A DNA stretch of 64,000 nucleotides from Vibrio brasiliensis LMG 20546. Lineage in GTDB: Bacteria; Pseudomonadota; Gammaproteobacteria; Enterobacterales; Vibrionaceae. Where the stretch lies: the NCBI RefSeq assembly GCF_000189255.1, contig NZ_AEVS01000008.1, forward strand, positions 1-64,000. Direction: 5' to 3'. The notes below the pieces were generated by a model. That model saw only the letters and a list, made by a program, of their open reading frames with translations, was not told where the DNA came from and made no database searches. How positions within the stretch are numbered: the first letter of the stretch is position 1; each line of letters opens with the position of its first letter. This document shows positions 8,563 through 17,042 of the stretch, one piece after another. The position numbers and the translations under genes are program-made.

Positions 8563-8934
8563 CTAGATGCACAGAGCGATTGTACCGCCGATCATCAAAA
8601 CGATCGCCGCGTACCAGAAGTATTGAGCTGATTTGTCAGCAACATGAATTTTAATATAGTTAATCTCTTCATTCGCCATAGCGATAAAGTCGCCATAGTT
8701 GATTGAAAGTTCGCGTTGTGCGGCTTTCAAATCTTGCTGAAGCTTGTCGAACGCGTTATCAACAAACGCTTTCGCTTCTTCAATCGGGGCTGAGTTTACT
8801 ACTAAGCCATTCCAAACTGCCATTCGTGATTCGTACTCACCCTCGCTAACACAGTTAAGGACACGCAGGTCGTATTCACGCCTGGTGCGTTCCTTATCCA
8901 TCTTTTCAGGGCTGATCTTTTTTAAATCATGCAC
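8563..8934 (-). CDS. small protein with a C-terminal membrane anchor, function unknown
   Basis: I do not recognise this protein. It is about 123 residues long, charged and helical over residues 1-100 (Lys/Glu/Arg-rich, likely partly coiled), and ends in a single hydrophobic segment (FWYAAIVLMIGGTIALCI) with almost nothing after it. That makes it look like a tail-anchored inner-membrane protein facing the cytoplasm. I chose the GTG at 8934 because GGAG lies at a good distance; an ATG at 8991 in the same frame would add 19 residues but has no clear site. It is a lone gene converging on the preceding operon. Confidence 0.6.
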   Translation of the reverse strand: MHDLKKISPEKMDKERTRREYDLRVLNCVSEGEYESRMAVWNGLVVNSAPIEEAKAFVDNAFDKLQQDLKAAQRELSINYGDFIAMANEEINYIKIHVADKSAQYFWYAAIVLMIGGTIALCI

Positions 8935-9209
8935 GACAAGTACTCCAAAAAATTCATATAGGTGTAAGTAGTGCACTCTATGAGTGCTCAAAACTGAAAA
9001 TGAACCTAAGTTCGAAATGTCGACCTATTAACTTCTTGAATTGGACAGCAAAGGGTAACCCTTGTCGTCCACGACGAATGTCCGGCAGTGTATGTAGCCC
9101 AAGGATTAACATCAACTTGTTGATTTTATCGATACGATTAAACGCTTTTAAAGTAGTGAAATACAGATTCCCACTTGTTTCGCTATCGGTATATGAAAAG
9201 TAATGTCTT

Positions 9210-9237
9210 TTGTTTCATATGGTTGCGCTGTTATAGT
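9210..9237 (+). promoter_or_regulatory. candidate promoter for the NIPSNAP gene
   Basis: TTGTTT at 9210-9215 and TATAGT at 9232-9237 are spaced by 16 bases and sit 38 bases before the next start codon. The rest of the 8935-9274 gap shows no convincing gene. Confidence 0.4.
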
Positions 9238-9274
9238 GGGGGGCGTGACAGCTAACAGAAAAGGAGTTCTATCT

Positions 9275-9580
9275 ATGGTCACCTGCTACATCAAATATAT
9301 TATTGATCCGAATAAGGTCGAGCAATTTGAGCAGTACGCCAAAATGTGGATACCGCTGGTGGCGAAGTTTGGCGGTCAGCATCATGGCTATTTTCTTCCT
9401 TCAGAAGGGGCAAACAATGTGGCATTGGCTCTGTTTACCTTCCCAAGTCTTGCTGCGTACGAGATTTATCGGAATGACTCATTTGAGGATCAAGAGTGTA
9501 TGGTGGCATTTCAGTTTGCTAAAGAGACAAACTGTGTATTGAGCTACGAGAGAAGCTTTTTCAGACCTGTGCTTGACTAG
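9275..9580 (+). CDS. NIPSNAP-family dimeric alpha/beta-barrel protein
   Basis: A 101-residue protein with the short two-strand/two-helix ferredoxin-like pattern of NIPSNAP and antibiotic-biosynthesis-monooxygenase-like proteins: an opening VTCYIKYIIDP strand, a helix around EQFEQYAKMW, then HHGYFLPSEGANN and ALFTFPSLAAYE. No catalytic activity can be read from it; relatives are small dimeric proteins of unclear role. The ATG at 9275 follows AAGGAG, so the longer in-frame extension from 9203 is unlikely. It heads a run of five small same-strand genes. Confidence 0.75.
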   Translation: MVTCYIKYIIDPNKVEQFEQYAKMWIPLVAKFGGQHHGYFLPSEGANNVALALFTFPSLAAYEIYRNDSFEDQECMVAFQFAKETNCVLSYERSFFRPVLD

Positions 9581-9619
9581 TAAAAGCCGGGTGGAACTAT
9601 AAGTAAGGAAGCAACGACG

Positions 9620-10027
9620 ATGATTAGAAAAGTGGGTAATACCGAGATTCAGCAAAAGCATAAAGCTAGTTGTCATTGTGGCAGTGTGGTTCTCGAACTG
9701 ACTCTGCCTAATGGGATTGAAAACCCAAGACGCTGCGACTGCTCCATCTGTCGCCGAAAAGGTGCGATTGTTGGTTCAGTTGATTTAAGTGGTATTCGCA
9801 TTCTCGAAGGGGCTGATGTACTTAAGCTGTATCAGTTCAATACCAACACAGCTAAGCACTATTTCTGTTCCAATTGTGGTATCTATACCCACCATCAGCG
9901 CCGTTCCAATCCAAGTGAGTATGGCTTTAACATCGGATGTCTGGAAGGGGTGAATCCGTTTGATTTGGGCGAAGTCGTTACCAATGATGGCGTGAATCAT
10001 CCTGCGGATAGAAAACCAGATAACTAA
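9620..10027 (+). CDS. GFA/CENP-V family zinc-binding protein
   Basis: A 135-residue protein with the zinc ligand pattern of the glutathione-dependent formaldehyde-activating (GFA) family: CHCG near residues 19-22, CDCSIC (about 40-45) and CSNCG (about 84-88). The family name reflects one characterised member; many members, probably including this one, have no proven substrate. A second GFA-type gene lies at 49826. It follows the NIPSNAP gene by 39 bases and is followed closely by an HD-domain gene. Confidence 0.8.
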   Translation: MIRKVGNTEIQQKHKASCHCGSVVLELTLPNGIENPRRCDCSICRRKGAIVGSVDLSGIRILEGADVLKLYQFNTNTAKHYFCSNCGIYTHHQRRSNPSEYGFNIGCLEGVNPFDLGEVVTNDGVNHPADRKPDN

Positions 10028-10050
10028 TGACAACATCTAGGGAGCATAGA

Positions 10051-10677
10051 ATGATTGAGAAGTTCGAGCCTCAGTTTATCGCTTTCATCACCGCTGAGAT
10101 GCAGCAAGATTTAGCTCATGACCTCAACCATGTACTGAGAGTGGTTAAGAGCGCTAAAGCGTTAGCGAAACAGGAAGGCGCTAAGCTTGAGGTGGTTGTC
10201 CCTGCGGCTTATCTTCACGACTGTGTTTCATTGCCAAAGAATCATCCCGATAGGGCATTGAGCTCTCAGCTGGCAGCGGACAAAGCAATTGCTTTTCTGC
10301 GCGACATAGATTATCCGTCTCAGTTCTATGCTGAAATCAGTCACGCAATCATTACCCATAGCTTTAGTGCTAATCAGCGACCGCAAAGCATAGAAGCACA
10401 AATCGTTCAGGATGCTGACAGACTGGACGCCTTAGGCGCGATTGGTATCGCCCGTTGTCTTCAGGTCAGTACCAGATTGGGTGTAAATCTCTACTCAAGC
10501 GACGATCCTTTCGCAGAAAAAAGAGAGCTCAATGATAAACAGTTCTGTATTGACCATTTCTACGTCAAATTACTCAAGCTTGCTGAGACAATGAATACGC
10601 CATCTGCCGCGATTGAGGCGAAAAAGCGTAGCGAGTATATGCAAACCTACTTAACCCAGTTAGCTAGCGAGATATAA
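10051..10677 (+). CDS. HD-domain phosphohydrolase-like protein
   Basis: A 208-residue cytoplasmic protein with the metal-binding HD signature: His27 in the HDLNH segment, His56-Asp57 in YLHDC and a later DADRLDALG motif (about 125-133). This arrangement matches the YedJ-like HD hydrolases, which act on phosphorylated small molecules or nucleotides; the substrate here is unknown. The ATG at 10051 is preceded by GGGAG; an ATG at 10027, overlapping the previous stop, is less likely. Confidence 0.8.
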   Translation: MIEKFEPQFIAFITAEMQQDLAHDLNHVLRVVKSAKALAKQEGAKLEVVVPAAYLHDCVSLPKNHPDRALSSQLAADKAIAFLRDIDYPSQFYAEISHAIITHSFSANQRPQSIEAQIVQDADRLDALGAIGIARCLQVSTRLGVNLYSSDDPFAEKRELNDKQFCIDHFYVKLLKLAETMNTPSAAIEAKKRSEYMQTYLTQLASEI

Positions 10678-10710
10678 CGACCAACACAGGCTTTACGTTT
10701 AGAGGAAAAC

Positions 10711-11091
10711 ATGGAATCAAAACAGGTAGTTGTCGCCTTTTGGGATGCGATGAAAAGCAATGATTTTGCACAGGCTGGCCAATGGTTAAGCGATGACTTT
10801 GAGTGTTTCTGGCCGCAGTCAGGTGAACTGATTGTCGGTAGAGATAACTTCATTGCTATTAACTCATTTTATCCCGCAAATGGTCGTTGGTTGTTTGATA
10901 TTCACTCGATAGTCTGTGATGGTGATACGGTTGTTACCGATGTGTCTGTGACCGATGGTGTAGAACAAGCACGCGCTATCACCTTCCATACCATTGATAA
11001 CGGGCTTATTTGCCATCAGAAAGAGTTCTGGCCAGATCCAATGCAAGCCCAGTCGTGGCGCGCTAAATGGGTAAAAATCATCGCTGAGTAA
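10711..11091 (+). CDS. SnoaL/NTF2-like domain protein
   Basis: A 126-residue protein with a cone-shaped NTF2-like fold pattern: helical start (VVVAFWDAMKSNDFAQAGQW), then strands around DFECFWPQSGELIVG and a Trp-rich end. Members of this superfamily include small isomerases, hydrolases and purely binding proteins, so no reaction can be assigned. A GAGGAA site precedes the ATG at 10711. It probably belongs to the same small-gene operon as its neighbours. Confidence 0.7.
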   Translation: MESKQVVVAFWDAMKSNDFAQAGQWLSDDFECFWPQSGELIVGRDNFIAINSFYPANGRWLFDIHSIVCDGDTVVTDVSVTDGVEQARAITFHTIDNGLICHQKEFWPDPMQAQSWRAKWVKIIAE

Positions 11092-11107
11092 TCTATGGAG
11101 GCAAAGT

Positions 11108-11464
11108 ATGTTTCCCACAGCAGTTTTGGTACATGTTCCCGACGTAGAAAAAGGCTTGGAATGGTACCGAAAAGCATTCCCTGATGCGGTAGAAATTTAT
11201 CATCAACAGTTTGATTTCAGGGTTCTGAGCGTTAATGGTTTTTCCCTTGAAGTTGTGCAGGCTGATGAGAAAGTCGGATCAGGTAAATCAGGGACGGTGC
11301 TTTATTGGTCTGTGGAGGATTTAGCTATCGCACTGGATCATTTTGAGGGGCTTGGAGCAAAGCTATTCAGAGGGCCGATGGACATCGAAAATGGTCTATC
11401 CATGTGTCAGGTCGAAGACCCATTTGGTAATTTAATTGGTCTGCGTGGTGCGTTGCATCGATAA
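11108..11464 (+). CDS. VOC-family (glyoxalase/bleomycin-resistance fold) protein
   Basis: A 118-residue single-domain vicinal-oxygen-chelate protein. It shows the paired beta-alpha-beta-beta-beta units: LVHVPDVEKGLEWYRKAFPD at the start and VEDLAIALDHFEGLGAKLF in the second half, ending QVEDPFGNLIGL, which is the usual metal-ligand-containing turn. The substrate is unknown. It has GGAGG upstream, starts 16 bases after the SnoaL-like gene, and ends at a large hairpin shared with the converging glucan phosphorylase gene. Confidence 0.75.
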   Translation: MFPTAVLVHVPDVEKGLEWYRKAFPDAVEIYHQQFDFRVLSVNGFSLEVVQADEKVGSGKSGTVLYWSVEDLAIALDHFEGLGAKLFRGPMDIENGLSMCQVEDPFGNLIGLRGALHR

Positions 11465-11509
11465 AAAAGCGGGCTGCCAAGTTCTCCCCCGATAAACCTG
11501 GCAGCCCGC
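11463..11509 (-). terminator. intrinsic terminator at the end of the phosphorylase gene
   Basis: An 11-bp perfect stem (11469-11479 with 11499-11509, GCGGGCTGCCA) is followed on the minus strand by six T residues. It also lies just after the VOC gene on the + strand, where the T-run is lacking. Confidence 0.8.
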
Positions 11510-11520
11510 AAAACTAAACG

Positions 11521-14500
11521 CTAGAGTTTGCGTCGTAGAAGTTGGTGTTTTGGTAGTAACACCTTGATTTTTTTGATTTGATTGTCTCGTTTGAACAGGT
11601 GCTCACTCAGTTTCTGACTTAGTACCAGACCGTCAATTTGCTCACTGTTGCCGTCAGTGAAGTAGCAAACGATGCTGGCACTGTCAGACAACTGATAGAT
11701 AAACGGAACCTGACAGTAAGTGAATGCCAGTTGATTGGCTTCAACCTTATAGCTGCAAAGCTCACCCAGTACGTTGAGGCAGTCAAACTGGCTATCCTCA
11801 GTTAACAGCTCTTGTTGTGACAATAGAGAAGGGTTGATTCCAATCTGACCATTCTCGACCTCAATACCCAGCTCAGTGAATCGAGTAATCACCTCTTCTT
11901 TAACCTGACCTGTCATGCCCGGTTGTTGCGCGCCTGCTTGCTTAGGCGTATGTGAATACGGGTCGGTAGGGAAGGCGCCATAGTTATCAGGTGTCTTGTT
12001 AAATCCGATACCTGCACGGACCTTGTAGTAGTAATCAGCCAGTTTAGCTGTCTCGTCGCTGTTAGGGTTGAGATCGCGAGCAGCCAGATAGTTTTCCTGC
12101 ACTGCCAGTAGCAACTTAGAAACCATGTGCCAGTAAATACAGCCTAATCCTTCGTAGCCAAACATGGTTCCTGAACGACCAGTAAACGCTTTGTGGTTAA
12201 ACACCTCTTCATAAAGTGCCTGAACTGACTCAACTGCTTCATCCGTTAGTTGTTTGTATTCATCGCGATCAATCGCAGCTAACGCACCTGATAAGAAATC
12301 CGCATTCTCAAACGCCGGGTTAAAGTGTACACGTCCCATCGCATCCTGACTGATGATACGGTGATCGCCTGCTTCGAGCATTGCTGACAGTAGTGGCGAA
12401 TGAGTGATTTGCTCACGGTCAATCTGGTTTTTGTTGATAAAGCTAGGCAGTTCTCGATCAGGGTAGAGCATAAAGCTCTGCTGGTCCTGGCGGAACATGT
12501 CGCTAGCAAACAGGTTATCGAGCAGAGTGACAGCCTGACGAGGTGTTAGTACTCCGGAACTCAGTGCAGCCACCTGACCTTCTAACATAGGGTAGAGCTG
12601 TTCAATGTTAAGACTCTCTCCTGAGTAAGTGACGATATTGTACGCGTTATACAGACCATCCTGACGTAAGTTGCTGTTAATGCTTGAATCCAGAACATCC
12701 AGACTGGTCTCCAGCATTTGCTGGATGGCAGACAGCTCAACCTGAGTTTTGCCTGAGAAGCCTTTCATTCGGTAGACGCGGTTGCGATAAAGTTCGAACG
12801 CTTTCTCTAACTGGGTCAGGATCGCTTTACGGGTTTGGCGAGTCACTGTCTCTTGGCGAATCTCTTTGTTGGCATCCTGAAGAACTTTGTGAATAGAGAG
12901 CATCCAGTCGAACACTTCTTTCGACATTGAAACGGCATCAGGAGCACTGTTCAGCAGTTCGAGAGCGAAGGCTACGTAGCGGCGCATGTAGTAGAGCGTA
13001 ACCATTGATAAGCCGTTGCCGACAATAGCGTTATTGGCATCATTCCACTCTGGGCGCTGGGTGTTGAGCCAGATACCGCCATCCAGTACCAGATTGCTCA
13101 ACTTGGAAAGCAGAGGTACCAGAATTTTCTCTGTCAGGTTGACCATATAAACCTGATCGCCACCTTCAACCAGCAGTCGACCATCGCTGCCCAACTGTTC
13201 AACACGCTGCTCAATCTCTTGCTGTAGTTCCTGATCAAAGGCAACGGTATCTTTAGGGTTAGCAAATAGCTGTTCAACAGAACACAGCTTGTAAGGTACG
13301 TTTGCGTAGCTATAAATATCGGAGGTCAGTTGCTCAGTCAGCTCATTACCCTGGTACTGTTTAGCCAGTTCAAGGAACTTAAGCAGGTAGATGATCTGAT
13401 GATCACCCCAGTAACCGATATTGCTCCATGGGTCGTCAGGTTCAAGAAGTTCCCAGTCAATGCCATCCTTAGTAATTCGGTAAGGGTTATAACCGTCAAT
13501 GGTTGAGGCATTGACAAACTTAGCGATGAACGACTGGATAAAGCCCGGGTAGCTTAAAGCAATGGCTTCCCAGTTCTGGAAGATGTCGCGCCAGTTACCC
13601 TGATATGAGAGTAAGCGTTCGCCGTTTTCATCTTTGAGTTTGATTTCGTAGTGGTTCCACGGGCGGCTTGGGTCACCATGACGGCGGCCAAAGGTTAACG
13701 GCAGGTACTCGTAGCTTAAACGTAGTAATTGCGGATCCTGACTTTTCTGAGCCGCAGAGATGAGTTCAGCGTGAGTAAAGCTGTCTGGTAAATCAGCAAA
13801 GAAGGCGCTGTGTTTTTCAACAACCTTGATGTTGGCATTGCGTAGCGTCTTAATGACATCTTGCTTATCGAGATCGTAGTTGTTTTCGATAACGCCACCA
13901 CGCATGTTATTAAACAGCACATTGGCATAGTGGTGAACGCTGGTGTTCTCTTGATTGGTTAGCTGCCATGCGTCTGCGCCAGACATTAGCTTAACCAGAT
14001 CATTCTGGTTGTCGGCAATACTTTGCTCAACATTCAGTCGCAGCTCTGCTGGCTTGTTTAGCAGCTCGGTAAGTTCACACACATCATTATGGTTTTTGTC
14101 GATATCCGCGACGATTAACCAGCCTTGAGAATCCCCAGCGGTAAGTGATAGGGCTTTGTTGATTAAGTAACTACCACGGACACCTTTGGTTAGTGGTTCA
14201 CTCTCAATCGCGCGGCCTTGGCGGAAAGCGCCTAATTGCTCGCTGCTCAACAGTAGCTGATGCTCTCCCTGATCAAGAGAGAAGACGGTTGTTGCCAGTA
14301 ACGACTCCGCTGGTTCGGCGCGATCGCTCAGCTTGGCATACATGGTGTAGAGTGCCAGCGAAGAGGAATTAACTTGTTCGTTCCATTTGTAGGCATCAAC
14401 GAGTGCACTGCGTGTTTGCAGAGCGGCCAGAGGAGCACCTGAAGGCAATAAGTTCTGCACGCCATCCAGCACTTCTAACTGGCGCGTTTGATCGCTTAAG

Positions 14501-14973
14501 TTGGTGAACTGACAGTGACGTACGAAGCCGTAACCTTCACTGGTCTTCCAGCTGTAGCTGAACTTGAGCTTGAGAGTGTGGTTAATCTCTTCAAAAACCA
14601 ACTTATCACCAATGGTGCTCTTATAGAGGTTACGCTCAGTCTGATAAAGTCCATTGTGGTGCAGATTGAATGGTTCCCAGAGAACCACACCGTCTGCTTT
14701 CTGCACGCGGACGACGGTCTTGGAACCTGTGTTGTCGGCGCTCTCGTGAATATGGTCAACAGAACGGTACGGGAATAGGGCGTTTTCAGGGCGAATACGA
14801 CCGGCAGACAGACTACCCGTCGATGAAATAAACAACCAGTGATCGCTGGCTGAAACGACGCTGATGAAAAACGGCTTCATCTGGTCTACGTTACTGATTT
14901 TGTAGAATCGTTCGCCCTCTAAGTCGACGAACTCTCCAGATACTGGTAGCTGTGATTGGTACTCGAAAGTCAT
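11521..14973 (-). CDS. large GH94-clan glycoside phosphorylase, candidate GH149-type beta-1,3-glucan phosphorylase
   Basis: A 1150-residue cytoplasmic protein (no signal peptide). The first part (about 1-320) is strand-rich like the beta-sandwich domain of GH94-type phosphorylases. The central part holds the helical catalytic core with NWRDIFQNWEA (about 458-468), DGYNPYRIT and DGIDWE (about 495-505). GH94 cellobiose or chitobiose phosphorylases are only about 800 residues; GH149 and GH161 beta-1,3-glucan phosphorylases are about 1100, which fits better. The neighbours (GH16 endoglucanase, GH3, oligosaccharide importer) also suggest phosphorolysis of laminari-oligosaccharides to glucose-1-phosphate. 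AAGGAA precedes the ATG at 14973; an in-frame codon at 14997 lies in an upstream inverted repeat. The family is an inference from size, motifs and context. Confidence 0.7.
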   Translation of the reverse strand: MTFEYQSQLPVSGEFVDLEGERFYKISNVDQMKPFFISVVSASDHWLFISSTGSLSAGRIRPENALFPYRSVDHIHESADNTGSKTVVRVQKADGVVLWEPFNLHHNGLYQTERNLYKSTIGDKLVFEEINHTLKLKFSYSWKTSEGYGFVRHCQFTNLSDQTRQLEVLDGVQNLLPSGAPLAALQTRSALVDAYKWNEQVNSSSLALYTMYAKLSDRAEPAESLLATTVFSLDQGEHQLLLSSEQLGAFRQGRAIESEPLTKGVRGSYLINKALSLTAGDSQGWLIVADIDKNHNDVCELTELLNKPAELRLNVEQSIADNQNDLVKLMSGADAWQLTNQENTSVHHYANVLFNNMRGGVIENNYDLDKQDVIKTLRNANIKVVEKHSAFFADLPDSFTHAELISAAQKSQDPQLLRLSYEYLPLTFGRRHGDPSRPWNHYEIKLKDENGERLLSYQGNWRDIFQNWEAIALSYPGFIQSFIAKFVNASTIDGYNPYRITKDGIDWELLEPDDPWSNIGYWGDHQIIYLLKFLELAKQYQGNELTEQLTSDIYSYANVPYKLCSVEQLFANPKDTVAFDQELQQEIEQRVEQLGSDGRLLVEGGDQVYMVNLTEKILVPLLSKLSNLVLDGGIWLNTQRPEWNDANNAIVGNGLSMVTLYYMRRYVAFALELLNSAPDAVSMSKEVFDWMLSIHKVLQDANKEIRQETVTRQTRKAILTQLEKAFELYRNRVYRMKGFSGKTQVELSAIQQMLETSLDVLDSSINSNLRQDGLYNAYNIVTYSGESLNIEQLYPMLEGQVAALSSGVLTPRQAVTLLDNLFASDMFRQDQQSFMLYPDRELPSFINKNQIDREQITHSPLLSAMLEAGDHRIISQDAMGRVHFNPAFENADFLSGALAAIDRDEYKQLTDEAVESVQALYEEVFNHKAFTGRSGTMFGYEGLGCIYWHMVSKLLLAVQENYLAARDLNPNSDETAKLADYYYKVRAGIGFNKTPDNYGAFPTDPYSHTPKQAGAQQPGMTGQVKEEVITRFTELGIEVENGQIGINPSLLSQQELLTEDSQFDCLNVLGELCSYKVEANQLAFTYCQVPFIYQLSDSASIVCYFTDGNSEQIDGLVLSQKLSEHLFKRDNQIKKIKVLLPKHQLLRRKL

Positions 14974-14992
14974 ATTATTGTTCCTTACTATC

Positions 14993-15075
14993 CACATTTC
15001 GCCTGAATTTGGGCAAAGCAGTCCCTATCCGGACTGACAAAGTGATTGTCTGAGTTAGTCCGGAGGCGAAATGTG
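14993..15075 (-). promoter_or_regulatory. nested inverted-repeat RNA structure between importer and phosphorylase genes
   Basis: A perfect 12-bp outer stem (14993-15004 with 15064-15075, CACATTTCGCCT) encloses a perfect 7-bp stem (15029-15035 with 15057-15063, CCGGACT) and an inner 5-bp stem (15036-15040 with 15046-15050). The right arms of the first two stems are contiguous. In the minus-strand transcript the structure ends 20 bases before the phosphorylase start, with the Shine-Dalgarno just outside. It could set relative expression, protect an mRNA end, or act as an attenuator; there is no T-run, so simple termination is unlikely. Confidence 0.75.
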
Positions 15076-15095
15076 TGTTTAAATTTGTTGGCTAA

Positions 15096-16076
15096 TTACA
15101 GGTGATGGCAGCGTGCATAATGGTCTTCTCCCACCTTGGTCGGCTCAGGGACAGACTGGGTACATTCAGCTGTCGCTTTGAGACAACGACTGGCAAATGG
15201 GCAGCCGACGCTGCTTGGTTTCCATAGCGGAATATCACCCTTTTTCGCTGTCAGCTCGCGCTTGCCGGCATTGCCCACTTCAGGTACCGCAGAAAGCAGT
15301 AACTGAGAGTAGGGATGCTGTGGGTTTTGCGTCACGCTGTCGCTATTACCCCACTCAACCATATGGCCGACGTACATAACCGCCGTCTTCTCGGCAAAGT
15401 AGCGCGCCGTGGCGATATCGTGAGTGATGTACATAAACGAAATGCCATGCTTATCTTTCAAATCCGACATCAGGTTTAAGATGCCAAGGCGAACAGAGAC
15501 ATCGAGCATTGAAATCGGCTCATCGGCAAGAATCACGTCAGGATCCACCGCGATAGCGCGAGCGATAGCAACACGCTGGCGCTGACCACCACTCAACTCA
15601 TGAGGATACTTCTCTGCGGTCTCTCTAACCGGTGACAGCCCTACCAGTTCCAACAACTCATAGACCAGTTGCGGGATAGCCTCTTTATCCGCTCGGTTGT
15701 GAATCATCAAAGGACGAGCGATGTGATGGTAAATGGTATGAACCGGGTTTAATGAACCAAACGGATCCTGAAAAATCATCTGAACCTGACGCGCATACTC
15801 AAGCTCGCCATGCTGTTTGATGTACTCGCCCAGTTCTTGACCTTTAAACTCGACCTGACCATCAGTTTTGTCATAGATACGCGTCAGTACTCGTGCGCCA
15901 GTGCTCTTCCCTGAGCCTGACTCACCAACAATTGCCAGCGCCTCACCTTTGCGCAGCTCAAATGAAACATCGTTAACTGCGCGCATAAGATTACTTTTCA
16001 CTGACTGGCCAAGCGGGAAGTCCTTGACCAGATTCTTAACTGAGAGAATTACCTCAGGATTTGTTGCGTTTTCCAT
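15096..16076 (-). CDS. Opp/Dpp-type ABC transporter ATPase (OppF-like)
   Basis: A 326-residue ATPase of the peptide/nickel/oligosaccharide importer class. It has Walker A GESGSGKST (about 51-59), signature LSGGQRQRVAIARAI (about 160-175), Walker B DVILADEPISMLD, and the C-terminal extension with a Cys-containing oligopeptide/dipeptide transporter domain (CPFASRC, CTQSVPEP) that can bind an Fe-S cluster in relatives. A good GGAGAG site precedes the ATG. It is the last of five importer genes (SBP-B-C-D-F order) and lies next to the phosphorylase, supporting sugar rather than peptide transport. Confidence 0.85.
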   Translation of the reverse strand: MENATNPEVILSVKNLVKDFPLGQSVKSNLMRAVNDVSFELRKGEALAIVGESGSGKSTGARVLTRIYDKTDGQVEFKGQELGEYIKQHGELEYARQVQMIFQDPFGSLNPVHTIYHHIARPLMIHNRADKEAIPQLVYELLELVGLSPVRETAEKYPHELSGGQRQRVAIARAIAVDPDVILADEPISMLDVSVRLGILNLMSDLKDKHGISFMYITHDIATARYFAEKTAVMYVGHMVEWGNSDSVTQNPQHPYSQLLLSAVPEVGNAGKRELTAKKGDIPLWKPSSVGCPFASRCLKATAECTQSVPEPTKVGEDHYARCHHL

Positions 16077-16088
16077 CTTTCTCTCCTG

Positions 16089-17042
16089 TTAAACAAGGTG
16101 ACAAGAAACTAAATTGCCGTTATTGACTTGAGCCAGTGAAGGTTCAGTCTGTTTACACTGAGCAAAACACTCATTACAGCGCTCCTGAAAGTTACAACCC
16201 TGTGGAATCTGCAGCAGGTTAACCGGGTTGCCAGGAATACCGTAAAGGCGCTCTTTTGGTCCATGAATAGTTGGGAACGAAGAGATAAGCCCTTTAGTGT
16301 ATGGGTGTTGAGGATCGCCAAATACCTTCTGGGCATCACCCAATTCGATAAGGTTACCGGCGTACATCACGCCAATTCGGTCGGCAATTTCACCCATTAA
16401 ACTCAAGTCATGGCTGATAAACAGGATAGAGAAGCCAAACTTGCTCTTAAGTTCATACAGTTCGTTGAGGATCTCGCGCTCGACAACGACATCAAGCGCG
16501 GTAGTCGGTTCATCCATGATGATGAGCTTAGGTTCAAGCGCCAGAGCAACTGCAATCACAACGCGTTGGCGCATTCCACCACTTAGCTGGTGAGGGAAGC
16601 TGGCCATACGATCGCCGTGAATTCCGACAATGTTAAGCAGTTCAACCGCGCGCTCATGCGCCTGTTTGTAAGGGATTTTTCGGTGCGCGAGGATCACGTC
16701 AGTTAGCTGCTCACCAATGGTAATTACCGGGTTCAGTGAGTTCATAGCACTTTGGAAGACCACTGAAACATCGTTCCAGCGGAACTTACGCAATTGGCGG
16801 TCATTCATTTTCAACACGTCCTGACCGTTGTAGATGATCTCACCTTCGGAAATCAGTGCCGGTGCCTTGTGCAGTCGAGAGATGGCAAAGGCCAGTGTAC
16901 TCTTACCACAGCCAGACTCACCTGCGATGCCCAGTGTTTCGCCCGGAGCGATAGAAAGGCTAACGTTATTGACTGCGCGTGCAACGCCATTAGGAGAGAC
17001 ATAGTCTACGCACAGGTTATTGATTTCTAGTAACTTGCTCAT
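16089..17042 (-). CDS. Opp/Dpp-type ABC transporter ATPase (OppD-like)
   Basis: A 317-residue partner of the OppF-like ATPase. Walker A GESGCGKST (about 38-46), signature LSGGMRQRVVIAVAL (about 150-165), Walker B LIIMDEPTTALD and a C-terminal CNFQERCNECFAQC segment with the Cys-rich pattern of the family. I chose the ATG at 17042 because its codon overlaps the permease stop (ATGA) and AGG lies upstream; the in-frame longer version would start inside the permease gene. Twelve bases separate it from the OppF-like gene. Confidence 0.85.
   Translation of the reverse strand: MSKLLEINNLCVDYVSPNGVARAVNNVSLSIAPGETLGIAGESGCGKSTLAFAISRLHKAPALISEGEIIYNGQDVLKMNDRQLRKFRWNDVSVVFQSAMNSLNPVITIGEQLTDVILAHRKIPYKQAHERAVELLNIVGIHGDRMASFPHQLSGGMRQRVVIAVALALEPKLIIMDEPTTALDVVVEREILNELYELKSKFGFSILFISHDLSLMGEIADRIGVMYAGNLIELGDAQKVFGDPQHPYTKGLISSFPTIHGPKERLYGIPGNPVNLLQIPQGCNFQERCNECFAQCKQTEPSLAQVNNGNLVSCHLV

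Noticed and set aside
9000-9203. A 67-codon open frame in the spacer before the NIPSNAP gene
   Set aside because: It has no ribosome site, an unlikely composition and overlaps the probable promoter of the next gene.
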